A stretch of 52,482 nt of DNA. Source: JBBRYK01 sp038237665 (lineage in GTDB: Bacteria; Actinomycetota; Thermoleophilia; Gaiellales; Gaiellaceae). Under the pieces are notes generated by a model. That model was not told the DNA's origin and searched no databases. It worked only from the letters and a program-made list of their open reading frames with translations. Made by a program: the position numbers and the translations under genes. The stretch lies in assembly GCA_038237665.1 (NCBI GenBank), contig JBBRYK010000012.1, positions 1 to 52,482 on the forward strand. The letters run 5' to 3'. This document shows positions 32,115-40,055 of this stretch, one piece after another (within the stretch, counting starts at the first letter, position 1; each line of letters opens with the position of its first letter).

Positions 32115-33051
32115 ACCGACGGTTGAGCAAACGCCGGTTCGCGAGCGGCGGACGTTTCCGCTCGTTCCACGCCGCCGGCTGATCGGCCTACCGTTCGGCG
32201 ACCTCGCGAGCCGCCGTCGCGGCCATGGAAGCGACGTGATCGGTCACCGCCCGTACCAGCCGGGAGATCCCGTCTCCACGATCGACTGGTTCGCGAGTGC
32301 GCGACTCTCTGCGGCTACGGGCGGCGACGATTTCGTGGTCCGCGCCCGCGCTGCCGACGAGGCCCCTCGCGTGGCGCTCGTCGTCGATCGTCGGCCGGCG
32401 ATGAGCCTGTATCCGGCGCCCCTCCCCTGGCTGGCGAAGCCGGTGGTGCTTCGCGAGGCGGTGAGCGCGATCACGATCAGCGCCGCGGCGGCCCGAGCCG
32501 ACGTTGCGGCCCTCGACTTCGCCGGCGGAGACGCCTGGTGGCTGCCTCCCGGCCGGGGCCACCGGCAGTCGCTCGCGACCGAGCGCGCCAGCAGTGCCCC
32601 TTTCGACGCCCCGGAGGACACGGTCGGACGCTCGCTCGCGTTTCTCGGCGAGCATTGCGCCGGCCTGCCCGCCGGCAGCTTCGTCTTCGTGCTCTCTGAC
32701 TTCCTGGCGCCACCCCGACCGGAGGCATGGCTGGAGGCGATCGGACGCGGCTGGGACGTCGTCCCCGTGGTGATCCAGGACCCCGTCTGGGAGGAGAGCT
32801 TCCCCGCGGTCGGCGGCGTTGCTGTGCCGATCATGGACGCGCGCGGCGGCCGCGTCTCGCTCGTCCGGCTGAGCCGGCGCCAGGCGGCGCGGCGGCGCGA
32901 GGAGCATGAGCATCGCCACGCGCAGCTCCTCGCCGAGCTCGATTCGTTCGGAATGCGGGCAATCGCGCTCGGGACGACCGACCCGCTCGAGATCGACCGG
33001 GCATTCATCGCGTGGGCGGAGGAGCGCACGCGGAGTCGGTGGGCGCACTGA
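32107..33051 (+). CDS. DUF58 domain protein (MxaS-like)
   Basis: 314 residues. The DUF58 signature is GSDVIGHRPYQPGDPVSTIDWFASARL, followed by a VWA-like fold (RVALVVDRRPAMS, GSFVFVLSDFLAPP). It has no membrane segment. It is coupled to the MoxR gene at the start and overlaps the membrane-protein gene at the end. DUF58 proteins act with MoxR ATPases in assembling or activating other proteins; MxaS of methanol dehydrogenase maturation belongs here. Confidence 0.85.
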   Translation: MLEPTVEQTPVRERRTFPLVPRRRLIGLPFGDLASRRRGHGSDVIGHRPYQPGDPVSTIDWFASARLSAATGGDDFVVRARAADEAPRVALVVDRRPAMSLYPAPLPWLAKPVVLREAVSAITISAAAARADVAALDFAGGDAWWLPPGRGHRQSLATERASSAPFDAPEDTVGRSLAFLGEHCAGLPAGSFVFVLSDFLAPPRPEAWLEAIGRGWDVVPVVIQDPVWEESFPAVGGVAVPIMDARGGRVSLVRLSRRQAARRREEHEHRHAQLLAELDSFGMRAIALGTTDPLEIDRAFIAWAEERTRSRWAH

Positions 33052-33935
33052 GGCAGGGCCGAGTCCTCGGACTGGCCGCCGCCGTGGCCGCCGGTGCTGC
33101 GGCGGCCGCAGTGCTCGTGGTCGGCAGAGGCTCCTCGGCTCCCGGCATCGCGCCGACCGCGCCGCTCGCGGTACACGCCAGTTTCGAGCCGCCGACGGTG
33201 CAGTTCGGCGATCCGGTCACCGCGAGGGTCGTCGTGCTTCTCGACAGGGCGCTCGCGCGGGCGGAGACGTTGAAGATCACGGACGACCTCGCGCCGCTCA
33301 CCCAGCTCGGCCCGGCGCGAACGACCCGGACCACGCGCGGCCGGCTCACGGTCGTCTCGATCTCCGTCCCGGCGGCGTGCCTGACCGACCCCTGCGTCGC
33401 CCGGCCGGGTGAGACGCGCCTCGAGCTGCCCCGGGTGACCGCAGCGGTCTCGGCGGCGGACGACCGGGTCCTCCGTGCCGGCACGGCGTGGCCCGTCCTT
33501 CGCGTCCAGAGCCGGGTCACGGCGGCCGACCTTGCACCGGTTCGACCGCCTTTCCGGGCAGATGCCTCGCCGCCTCCGCCGTCCTACCGGATCGCGCCGG
33601 CTACGCTCGCCCGGCTGTTCGAAGCTCTTGCCGCGCTGCTGGCGGTCGCCGGGGCCGGCCTGGTGGTCTACCAGGTCGGTCTCCTCGCACACCGTCGCCG
33701 GCGCGCTTCGCCGGCCCTCGGAGAGCTCGAAGACGCGCTTCGGCTCGCGCGCGAGGCCGAAGCACGGCCGGCTCCCGACCGGCGGCGCGCTCTCAGTCTC
33801 GTCGCACGCCTCCTCGAGGCCCGCAACCGCCGGCTTGCGGGGGCGGCGCGCGAGCTCGCCTGGTCGGAGCCGAAGCCGGAGCCCCGAGCGCTCTCCGAGC
33901 TCGTCTCCGAGATCGAGCGCGAGGTGCCGTCGTGA
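33039..33935 (+). CDS. membrane protein, BatD/MxaA-like position
   Basis: 298 residues from GTG at 33039, overlapping the DUF58 stop. It has an N-terminal signal/anchor (GLAAAVAAGAAAAAVLVVG), an extracytoplasmic beta-rich domain beginning HASFEPPTVQFGDPVTARVVVLLDRA, a transmembrane helix (LFEALAALLAVAGAGLVVYQVGLL) and a cytoplasmic helical tail rich in arginine and alanine. The topology equals that of BatD and MxaA. Sequence identity to MxaA cannot be judged by eye; the assignment rests on position and topology. Confidence 0.68.
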   Translation: MGALRQGRVLGLAAAVAAGAAAAAVLVVGRGSSAPGIAPTAPLAVHASFEPPTVQFGDPVTARVVVLLDRALARAETLKITDDLAPLTQLGPARTTRTTRGRLTVVSISVPAACLTDPCVARPGETRLELPRVTAAVSAADDRVLRAGTAWPVLRVQSRVTAADLAPVRPPFRADASPPPPSYRIAPATLARLFEALAALLAVAGAGLVVYQVGLLAHRRRRASPALGELEDALRLAREAEARPAPDRRRALSLVARLLEARNRRLAGAARELAWSEPKPEPRALSELVSEIEREVPS

Positions 33936-34744
33936 CCTCTATCCCGCTCGCCGACGCGCCCGCGCTGCGGGTGCCGGGGCGCGTCACCTTGGCGATTCGC
34001 ACTGCGCTCGCCGCGGGTGCGATTGCCGCCGTCGTCGTGTTCCTGCTCGGATCGCGCCACCCACGCACGCAGACGGTCGTGCCGCTGCCCTCCCACGCCG
34101 ACACCGTGCTCGTCCTCGACCTCTCGGCGAGCATCTCGGCAGATACCTACTCGCGGATCGGCGGCACGCTGGCGGCGCTCTCGCGCAGCGGGCGACGCTT
34201 CGGACTCGTCGTCTTCTCCGATTCGGCGTACGAGGCGCTGCCGCCAGGCACGCCCGCCGCCGAGCTGGCGCCGCTCGTCCGCTACTTCACGCTTCGACAG
34301 CCGAAGGTGAAGGGCTTCGCTCCGACCTTCCCGCCGAACCCGTGGCAGACGACGTTCAGCGGTGGAACGCGGATCTCGGTCGGCATGGATCTCGCGCATC
34401 GGATCGCGGTGTCCGGGGCGCGGCGCTCGACTGTCGTGCTCGTCAGCGACCTCGACGACAACCCGGGCGACCTGACGCGGCTGGTCACGGTCCTGCTCTC
34501 GTACCAGCGCGACCGCGTGCCTGTTCGGATCGTCGGGCTGAACCCCTCGCCGGCGGATATCGCGTTCTTCCGCCGGCTGATCGAGCCGAGTCCCGTGATC
34601 GTCCAGGCGCCGACGTTGAACCAGGCGCTCCCGCACAATCGGACCCCGTTTCCCTGGACGCTCGTAGCCGTCGCCTGCGCGGCTGCTGCGTTACTTGCGG
34701 TTCGCCAGCTCTGGGCGCCGCGGCTGGACTGGGGGCAGGCGTGA
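33932..34744 (+). CDS. VWA domain membrane protein (MxaC/BatA-like position)
   Basis: 270 residues from GTG at 33932 (GTGA overlap). An N-terminal helix (TLAIRTALAAGAIAAVVVFLLG), then a von Willebrand A domain with intact MIDAS D63-LSAS, SGGTRIS and SDLDDNPGD, then a C-terminal helix (TLVAVACAAAALLAVRQLW). The domain between the helices faces one side of the membrane, probably outside. VWA proteins of this kind bind metal-dependent partners during complex assembly. Confidence 0.8.
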   Translation: MTSIPLADAPALRVPGRVTLAIRTALAAGAIAAVVVFLLGSRHPRTQTVVPLPSHADTVLVLDLSASISADTYSRIGGTLAALSRSGRRFGLVVFSDSAYEALPPGTPAAELAPLVRYFTLRQPKVKGFAPTFPPNPWQTTFSGGTRISVGMDLAHRIAVSGARRSTVVLVSDLDDNPGDLTRLVTVLLSYQRDRVPVRIVGLNPSPADIAFFRRLIEPSPVIVQAPTLNQALPHNRTPFPWTLVAVACAAAALLAVRQLWAPRLDWGQA

Positions 34745-35355
34745 CGGCGCTGCGACTGGTGATCGGAGCGTGTCTCGTCGTGCTCGCCGTGCCCGCCGTG
34801 CTGCTCGCGCGCGACGTGCGCTCCTGGCGTGCGGCGCTCGAGACCGGGGACGCCGTGTACGCGGCCGCTCCGGCACGCGCGTCCTGGACGCCTTCGACCC
34901 ATGTCGGAGCGCTGGCCGAGGACCTGCTCGGGGTGGAAGGGGAGGCCGCATTGCGGCGCGCGCTCCAGCTGTACGGCAAGAGCGTGGGTCTGCCCGTCCG
35001 GCTCGACAACGCGCGCGAGGTTGCGACCGCGCGGGCTCGGGCGCAAAAGGCCCTCGCGATCGAGGCCCGCGACTCCAATCGACGACGGGCGTCCCAGGCG
35101 CTGACGCTGCTCGGAATCCTCGCGTTCGGTGCCGTCGCCCAGGGTGTCGACCAGACCCAGGTCGACGCCGCGGCGGCCGACTTCACCGACGCGATCCGCG
35201 CCGATCCGACCAATGAGCTGGCCAGGTTCGACCTGGAGCTGCTGCTGCGCTCGACCGCCGCACACGGCGTCCGGATCGGACCCGGCACCGGCGGCGGCTT
35301 CGGCAAGACCGGGCGCCGCGGCGCCGGCGGCGGAATTCCGGGGCGCGGCTACTGA
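34741..35355 (+). CDS. small membrane-anchored helical protein (MxaK/BatC-like position)
   Basis: 204 residues from GTG at 34741 (GTGA overlap). One N-terminal helix (LRLVIGACLVVLAVPAVLLA), then helical repeats resembling TPR units (ALRRALQLYGKSVGL, ATARARAQKALAIEARD, ADFTDAIRADPTNELARFDLELLLRST), and a glycine-rich tail (GTGGGFGKTGRRGAGGGIPGRGY). No recognised enzymatic motif. Position between two VWA proteins matches MxaK of the methanol dehydrogenase cluster or BatC of aerotolerance operons. Confidence 0.65.
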   Translation: MTALRLVIGACLVVLAVPAVLLARDVRSWRAALETGDAVYAAAPARASWTPSTHVGALAEDLLGVEGEAALRRALQLYGKSVGLPVRLDNAREVATARARAQKALAIEARDSNRRRASQALTLLGILAFGAVAQGVDQTQVDAAAADFTDAIRADPTNELARFDLELLLRSTAAHGVRIGPGTGGGFGKTGRRGAGGGIPGRGY

Positions 35356-36347
35356 TGAGCTTCCTCACGCCGCTCGGCGCCCTCGCCGCCCTCGCCGCCC
35401 TGGTGCCGCTCGTGGCCTGGCGGCTCGGTCGAGCCCGGGTCGGCGCCGTGCGCCGGACGCTCGGCCTGCCAACCCCCGCTCGGCCGTCAACGCTCGTTCG
35501 GCCCGCCGCTGCGGCAGCCGGAATCGCACTCCTCGGGCTGGCCGCGGCGCAACCCGTGCTCACGCACGAGACCACCCGGCGCGTGCGGGCAGATGTCCAG
35601 GCCCTGTTCGTAGTCGACACGTCCCGCTCGATGGCGGCGTCCGCGACGCGAAGCTCACCGACCCGGCTCGATCGCGCTATCGACGCCGCCGTCCGTCTCC
35701 GAGCTGCGATTCCGGACGTCGCGGCCGGCGTGGCGACGCTGACCGACCGCGTCCTTCCCGACCTGCTTCCGGTCGCCGATGTCAGCGCATTCGACGGCGT
35801 CGTCCGGCGCGCGGTCGGGATCGAACGCCCGCCTCCTCGGTATTCGAGTCTCCGTGCGACCGCGTTCGGAGCCCTGACGCAGATCGCGTCCGGCGAGTAC
35901 TTCGAGCGGACCGCCAGGCGACGCATCGTCGTACTGCTCACGGACGGGGAGAGCGGCCCGGTGAACCCGGGAGAGATCGCGCGCTCGCTGGCCGCGGAGC
36001 GCGGATACCGCTTCCTGGCCGTCCGCGTCTGGGATAGCCGCGAGGCCGTCTACGGCGCCGACGGCAAGCCCGAGCCCGGCTATCGGCCCGATCCGTCCGG
36101 TCGCACGATCCTGACCGCCCTCGCTGAAACGACAGGCGGGCGATCGTTCGAGGGAAGCGAGGTCAGTGCCGCGTCCTCCTACCTGACCGGTCTCGTCGGG
36201 CACGGCCCGGCCAGGGCGACACGGGCGGGAGAGCCCGGCCGAACCCCGCTTGCGCCCTACGTCGCTGCGTTCGCGCTCCTGCTCGTGCTCGGCTCGGTCT
36301 GGCCTGTGCGAACGAGGTCGACGGGCGTAGGATTGGCGCACCAATGA
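35355..36347 (+). CDS. VWA domain membrane protein (MxaL/BatB-like position)
   Basis: 330 residues. Starts with a helix (FLTPLGALAALAALVPLVAW) followed by RARVGAVRRTLGLP and a second helix (AAAAAGIALLGLAAAQPVL), as in BatA/BatB. The VWA domain has MIDAS VVDTSRSM (D88-S92) and LLTDGESGP. A C-terminal helix (APYVAAFALLLVLGSVWPV) closes it. Shares ATGA-type overlaps with both neighbours; the next gene is a PQQ-type propeller, directly linking the set to a possible client protein. Confidence 0.82.
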   Translation: MSFLTPLGALAALAALVPLVAWRLGRARVGAVRRTLGLPTPARPSTLVRPAAAAAGIALLGLAAAQPVLTHETTRRVRADVQALFVVDTSRSMAASATRSSPTRLDRAIDAAVRLRAAIPDVAAGVATLTDRVLPDLLPVADVSAFDGVVRRAVGIERPPPRYSSLRATAFGALTQIASGEYFERTARRRIVVLLTDGESGPVNPGEIARSLAAERGYRFLAVRVWDSREAVYGADGKPEPGYRPDPSGRTILTALAETTGGRSFEGSEVSAASSYLTGLVGHGPARATRAGEPGRTPLAPYVAAFALLLVLGSVWPVRTRSTGVGLAHQ

Positions 36348-39127
36348 GCCGCCGCATATCGCTGCGGGCAGGCGCACTGCTCGTCGTGCCGATCGCCTCC
36401 GGAGTCCTCTTGGCATCGGCGGCCGGCCGGCCGGGACAAGGCGATGTCGGCTGGGGCGGATTCGGCAACACGCCGGACGAGAACCGCCACTCGCCACTCA
36501 CCCAGATCAATACGGGCAACGTGGACAAGCTCGGTCGCGTCTTCGTCGTCGACTTCCGCGCGATCGACACGAGCGTCCGCCGCGGCGAGCAGTCGTACCC
36601 CGTCGTGCGGAACGGGACGCTGTACATGACGACGAACGACGACAACGTCTGGGCGCTCGATGCGACGAAGGGAACGGTCAAGTGGCGCTGGACGCCTGAC
36701 AACGTCGCCGTCTTCCGCAACTTCGGCATCGTCGCCAACCGCGGCGTCGCTCTCTGCGACGGCCACGTCTTCGTGCTGACCCTGGACATGACGATCGCGT
36801 CGCTCGACCCGGCAACGGGTGAGTTGCAGCGGCGCGTGCCGATCGCCAAGGCCGTGCCCGGCGCATCGTCGAGCTACGGGTACTCGGAAACGAGCGCGCC
36901 CATCTGTGCGAACCACCGGCTGATCCTCGGCGCCGCGGGGTCCGAATACGGCGTTCGCGGCTTCGTGATGGCGTACCACACGGATCTCACACCGGCGTGG
37001 CCGAACCCGTTCTGGACGATTCCGCCGGCCGGCACCAGCTGGCGGCGCGGAGGGACGCTCGTCGGCGGCGGCGTGGTCTGGACACCGACGACGGTCGACA
37101 CGACGACGAACACGCTCTATTTCGGCACCGGCTCGGCGACGCCGCTCTACTTCCAGTCGATCCGTCCAGGCTCGAACCCGCGGGCAGACTCGGTGATCGC
37201 CGTCGACCTCAAGACCGGCCGGATGAAGTGGTGGCAACAGCAGATGGCGCACAACGAGTGGTCGTACGACACGGCACAGCCGCCACTCGTTTACAACGCC
37301 AAGGTCGGCGGGAAGCGCCGCCGTGTCGTCTCCGTGGCGACGATGGAGGGCGTCTGGTTCGCGTACGACGCCGCCAGCGGACAGCCGATCTACCAGCGGA
37401 TCAAGGTCATCGACCGCACCGAGCACCCGGCGCTGCAGCCCGGCAAGCCGGTTTCGGTCTTTCCCTCCTCGCTCGGAGGGGTGAACTACTCCCCGGCGTC
37501 CTTCGACCCACACACGAACTACGTCTTCAACGGTGCTGCAGAAACGGCCGCAGTCTTCACGCTCGCGAAGCTCACGCCGACCCAGCGGAAACGCAAGCTC
37601 ACCCTCGGCGACGTGTTCCTCGGGCTCGAGAACGGCAACTTCGGGGCCGTGCTCCCGGGGTGGCACGACCACGGCTCGATCAGCGCAATCGACGTCAACT
37701 CCGGCACGCGGGTCTGGAAGTTCACGACCCCGGAGCCCGAACGCGGTGGGGTCACGACGACCGAGAGCGGGCTCGGCTTCGCAGGCGGAGGCGACGGCCT
37801 CATGCGGGCGTTCGACCTCAAGACCGGGAAGATCCTCTGGACGTTCCAGACGGGCAACCCGATCGCGAGCGGCGCATCGATCTACTCGGTCGGCGGCACC
37901 GAGTACGTCGCCATCACCACCGGCGGAACGCCCACATCGTCGAACGGCGGCACCGCGACCAAGCTGATGGTCTTCGCGCTGCCAGGCTCCCAGGCGGGGT
38001 CTTACCGGCCGCTACGCGTTGAGGCGTACAGGACGAGCCCTCACGCACGGCCGAGTCGGCCCGTCCGGCCCGCAGCCCTAACTCGTTCCCATGCGCGAGT
38101 TGGTCGCGCCGTCGTCACGACTCCTTCCGGCCTCGTCGTCCAGCCGTGGCAGCCGAACTCGTCGAACGTCCGCACAGTGCTCGGCCGGATCACCCTGAAC
38201 GGTTCTCCGGTCACGGGTGCCCACGTCACGGTCGGCGGTTTCGCTGTACCGCAGGCGACGGCGAAGGACGGCAGCTTCCCCTACGACGTCGACATGACCA
38301 TCGCAGGGCGCCACGTCGTCCGCGTCTCGGATGCCTCGAAGGCGAAGTCGCGGGGCCGCTCGCTCAGTGACGGCGAGCGGAGCGCGCTGCTTGGAGCGTC
38401 CGGCGGCCTCAGCGTCGGGTACCAGATCGACGGACTGGCAGCGCATGTGCAGAAGAATGGCACGGTCGTAGTCACGGGCCGCGCGCACGACGCGGCCGGC
38501 CAGGGGCCGCCAACCGTCCATCTGCTGACGTATCAGCTGAACGGCACGATCACCGACGCCGGGGGCAAGCCGGTCCAGGGCGCGGTCGTGATCACCCGCA
38601 CGCAGGATCGGGACTTCTGGACGCACTCCTCTGCGAGCGACGCAGCCGGGCACTACAGCTCCTTCTATGCCGCGTCCGACGAGACGACTGCGGATCCGGT
38701 GCCTCTCGCCGTCGGCGTAGCCCTCGGCGACGTCTCGTACGGCGGGAACGTCGGAACGAACGCGCCGTTCGCACGGCTGCGCAGCGCCGTGCTGAACATC
38801 CAGCTCGGCGCCAACGCCGCGTACAAGGTCGAGACACCCACCTCGTACGTCGGTGCCGTCTATTCGGGGCTCGTTATCGGCTTCACCTCCGGCGGGAAGG
38901 TCGTGAAACCCCTCGCCGAGCGCTGGCCCGATGCGAAGGGGAACTTCTCGATGACGCTACCGGGTTCCGTGCGCGGGAAGGCCCTGTATCTGTGGGAGAA
39001 CCGGCGGCAGTTCTTCTCCCGCTTCACCGCACGGCCCGGCGGAGCCGTCGATCTTGAGTCGTGGCCAGCGAAGCTCGGACCCGCCGTGCCCAGCGGTCTC
39101 GCCGCACTGAAGGTACCGAGCGGCTAG
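36344..39127 (+). CDS. PQQ-type beta-propeller protein with C-terminal carboxypeptidase-regulatory-like domains
   Basis: 927 residues. Signal peptide (LRAGALLVVPIASGVLLASAAG), then an eight-bladed quinoprotein propeller to about residue 550: NRHSPLTQINTGNVDKLGRVF, TVKWRWTPDNVAVFRN, LKTGRMKWWQQQMAHNEWSYD, RVWKFTTPEPERGGVTTTESGLGFAGGGDG. The position of the catalytic aspartate in methanol dehydrogenase-type enzymes (HDEWD) is serine here (S307), while D309 is kept. The C-terminal 350 residues are beta-rich, with TVLGRITLNGSPVTGAHVTVGG and YQLNGTITDAGGKPVQGAVVITRTQD, typical of carboxypeptidase-regulatory (prealbumin-like) repeats. The ATG overlaps the last VWA gene, so it ends the putative maturation operon. 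Whether PQQ is bound and used catalytically is open. Confidence 0.82.
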   Translation: MSRRISLRAGALLVVPIASGVLLASAAGRPGQGDVGWGGFGNTPDENRHSPLTQINTGNVDKLGRVFVVDFRAIDTSVRRGEQSYPVVRNGTLYMTTNDDNVWALDATKGTVKWRWTPDNVAVFRNFGIVANRGVALCDGHVFVLTLDMTIASLDPATGELQRRVPIAKAVPGASSSYGYSETSAPICANHRLILGAAGSEYGVRGFVMAYHTDLTPAWPNPFWTIPPAGTSWRRGGTLVGGGVVWTPTTVDTTTNTLYFGTGSATPLYFQSIRPGSNPRADSVIAVDLKTGRMKWWQQQMAHNEWSYDTAQPPLVYNAKVGGKRRRVVSVATMEGVWFAYDAASGQPIYQRIKVIDRTEHPALQPGKPVSVFPSSLGGVNYSPASFDPHTNYVFNGAAETAAVFTLAKLTPTQRKRKLTLGDVFLGLENGNFGAVLPGWHDHGSISAIDVNSGTRVWKFTTPEPERGGVTTTESGLGFAGGGDGLMRAFDLKTGKILWTFQTGNPIASGASIYSVGGTEYVAITTGGTPTSSNGGTATKLMVFALPGSQAGSYRPLRVEAYRTSPHARPSRPVRPAALTRSHARVGRAVVTTPSGLVVQPWQPNSSNVRTVLGRITLNGSPVTGAHVTVGGFAVPQATAKDGSFPYDVDMTIAGRHVVRVSDASKAKSRGRSLSDGERSALLGASGGLSVGYQIDGLAAHVQKNGTVVVTGRAHDAAGQGPPTVHLLTYQLNGTITDAGGKPVQGAVVITRTQDRDFWTHSSASDAAGHYSSFYAASDETTADPVPLAVGVALGDVSYGGNVGTNAPFARLRSAVLNIQLGANAAYKVETPTSYVGAVYSGLVIGFTSGGKVVKPLAERWPDAKGNFSMTLPGSVRGKALYLWENRRQFFSRFTARPGGAVDLESWPAKLGPAVPSGLAALKVPSG

Positions 39128-39134
39128 GAGCGCC

Positions 39135-39163
39135 CGGGGCGAGGCGCTCGGCGCCTCGCCCCG
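39135..39163. terminator. bidirectional terminator hairpin between convergent genes
   Basis: Perfect 12-bp stem CGGGGCGAGGCG/CGCCTCGCCCCG with loop CTCGG, between the stop codons of the propeller gene (plus) and the tandem cupredoxin gene (minus). Confidence 0.75.
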
Positions 39164-39172
39164 CACGCGAAA

Positions 39173-39931
39173 TCACGGGGTGACGGTGAGCGACCCGATC
39201 ATGCCGCGCTCGGCATGGAAGGGGACATCGCAGACGTAGGTGTACTGCCCCGCGGGGAGCCCCACGGTCCACGTCTCAGACCCGCCCGGGGCGAGGATCG
39301 TGCCTGCCTTGACGCCGTTGATGCTGAAGTTGTGGGTCTCACCACCCTTGTTCGTGATCACGAAGGTGACCTGACCCGACGGGACGCTCGTCTGGGAGAG
39401 GTCGTAGCGGTACTCGAACATCCCCACGGTCACGGTGGTCTGTGCATTACCGATGGTCCCGGTCGGAGGGGGCGGAGGCGGTGGCGGAGGCGGCGGGGGC
39501 GGCGGGGGCGGCGGCGGGGGCGGAGCCACGGTGGCGACCCCGAGCTTGCCCTTCATTCCGGCCTTCGCGTGACCGAACAGGGTGCAGAGGTACGGGTACA
39601 CACCCTTCTTCGTGAAAGTGACCGTCAGCGTCGCCGACTTCCCGGGGCCGAGCGTCTTCGTCTTCTTGCCGGCGATCTTGAAGTCGTGCGAAATCTTGCC
39701 CTTGTTGACGAAGGTGAAGATCACCTTCCCGACGGGAACGCTCCTGCGCGAAAGCTTGAACTTGAACTCCGAGCCGGTGACGGTGACGCGCGTCGCCGCG
39801 CTCGACGACACCGGGCTCGCGGCACGCGCGGGACTCGCCGGACTCGCCCCGCGGCCTGTCGCGACGATTGCTGCTGCGAACCCTGCCGCCGCCACTGCCG
39901 CAACCACGAACAGGCCTAGTCCACGACGCAT
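39173..39931 (-). CDS. tandem cupredoxin with polyproline linker
   Basis: 252 residues. Signal peptide (LGLFVVAAVAAAGFAAAIVATG), then two plastocyanin-like domains. Domain 1 ligands are H82 (SHDFKI), C116, H121 and M126 (LCTLFGHAKAGMKG); domain 2 ligands are H200 (THNFSI), C234, H239 and M244 (VCDVPFHAERGM). They are joined by an uninterrupted run of 20 prolines (137-156), a stiff spacer that would hold two copper sites several nanometres apart. The ATG at 39931 follows GGAGG. Domain 1 closely resembles the cupredoxin at 30.6 kb, suggesting duplication. Probable extracytoplasmic electron carrier for neighbouring PQQ proteins. Confidence 0.88.
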   Translation of the reverse strand: MRRGLGLFVVAAVAAAGFAAAIVATGRGASPASPARAASPVSSSAATRVTVTGSEFKFKLSRRSVPVGKVIFTFVNKGKISHDFKIAGKKTKTLGPGKSATLTVTFTKKGVYPYLCTLFGHAKAGMKGKLGVATVAPPPPPPPPPPPPPPPPPPPPTGTIGNAQTTVTVGMFEYRYDLSQTSVPSGQVTFVITNKGGETHNFSINGVKAGTILAPGGSETWTVGLPAGQYTYVCDVPFHAERGMIGSLTVTP

Positions 39932-40055
39932 GAATCCTCCTCTAATCGGAAGCCTGAAGCCAGCGTACCACCAGTCGCACGAAGCCAAACCCGCACGACA
40001 AGCCCTGGAGCGGCGGCTGTGTCGGCAGGCCGCCGCCCCCAGGCTGTCACGTTCG

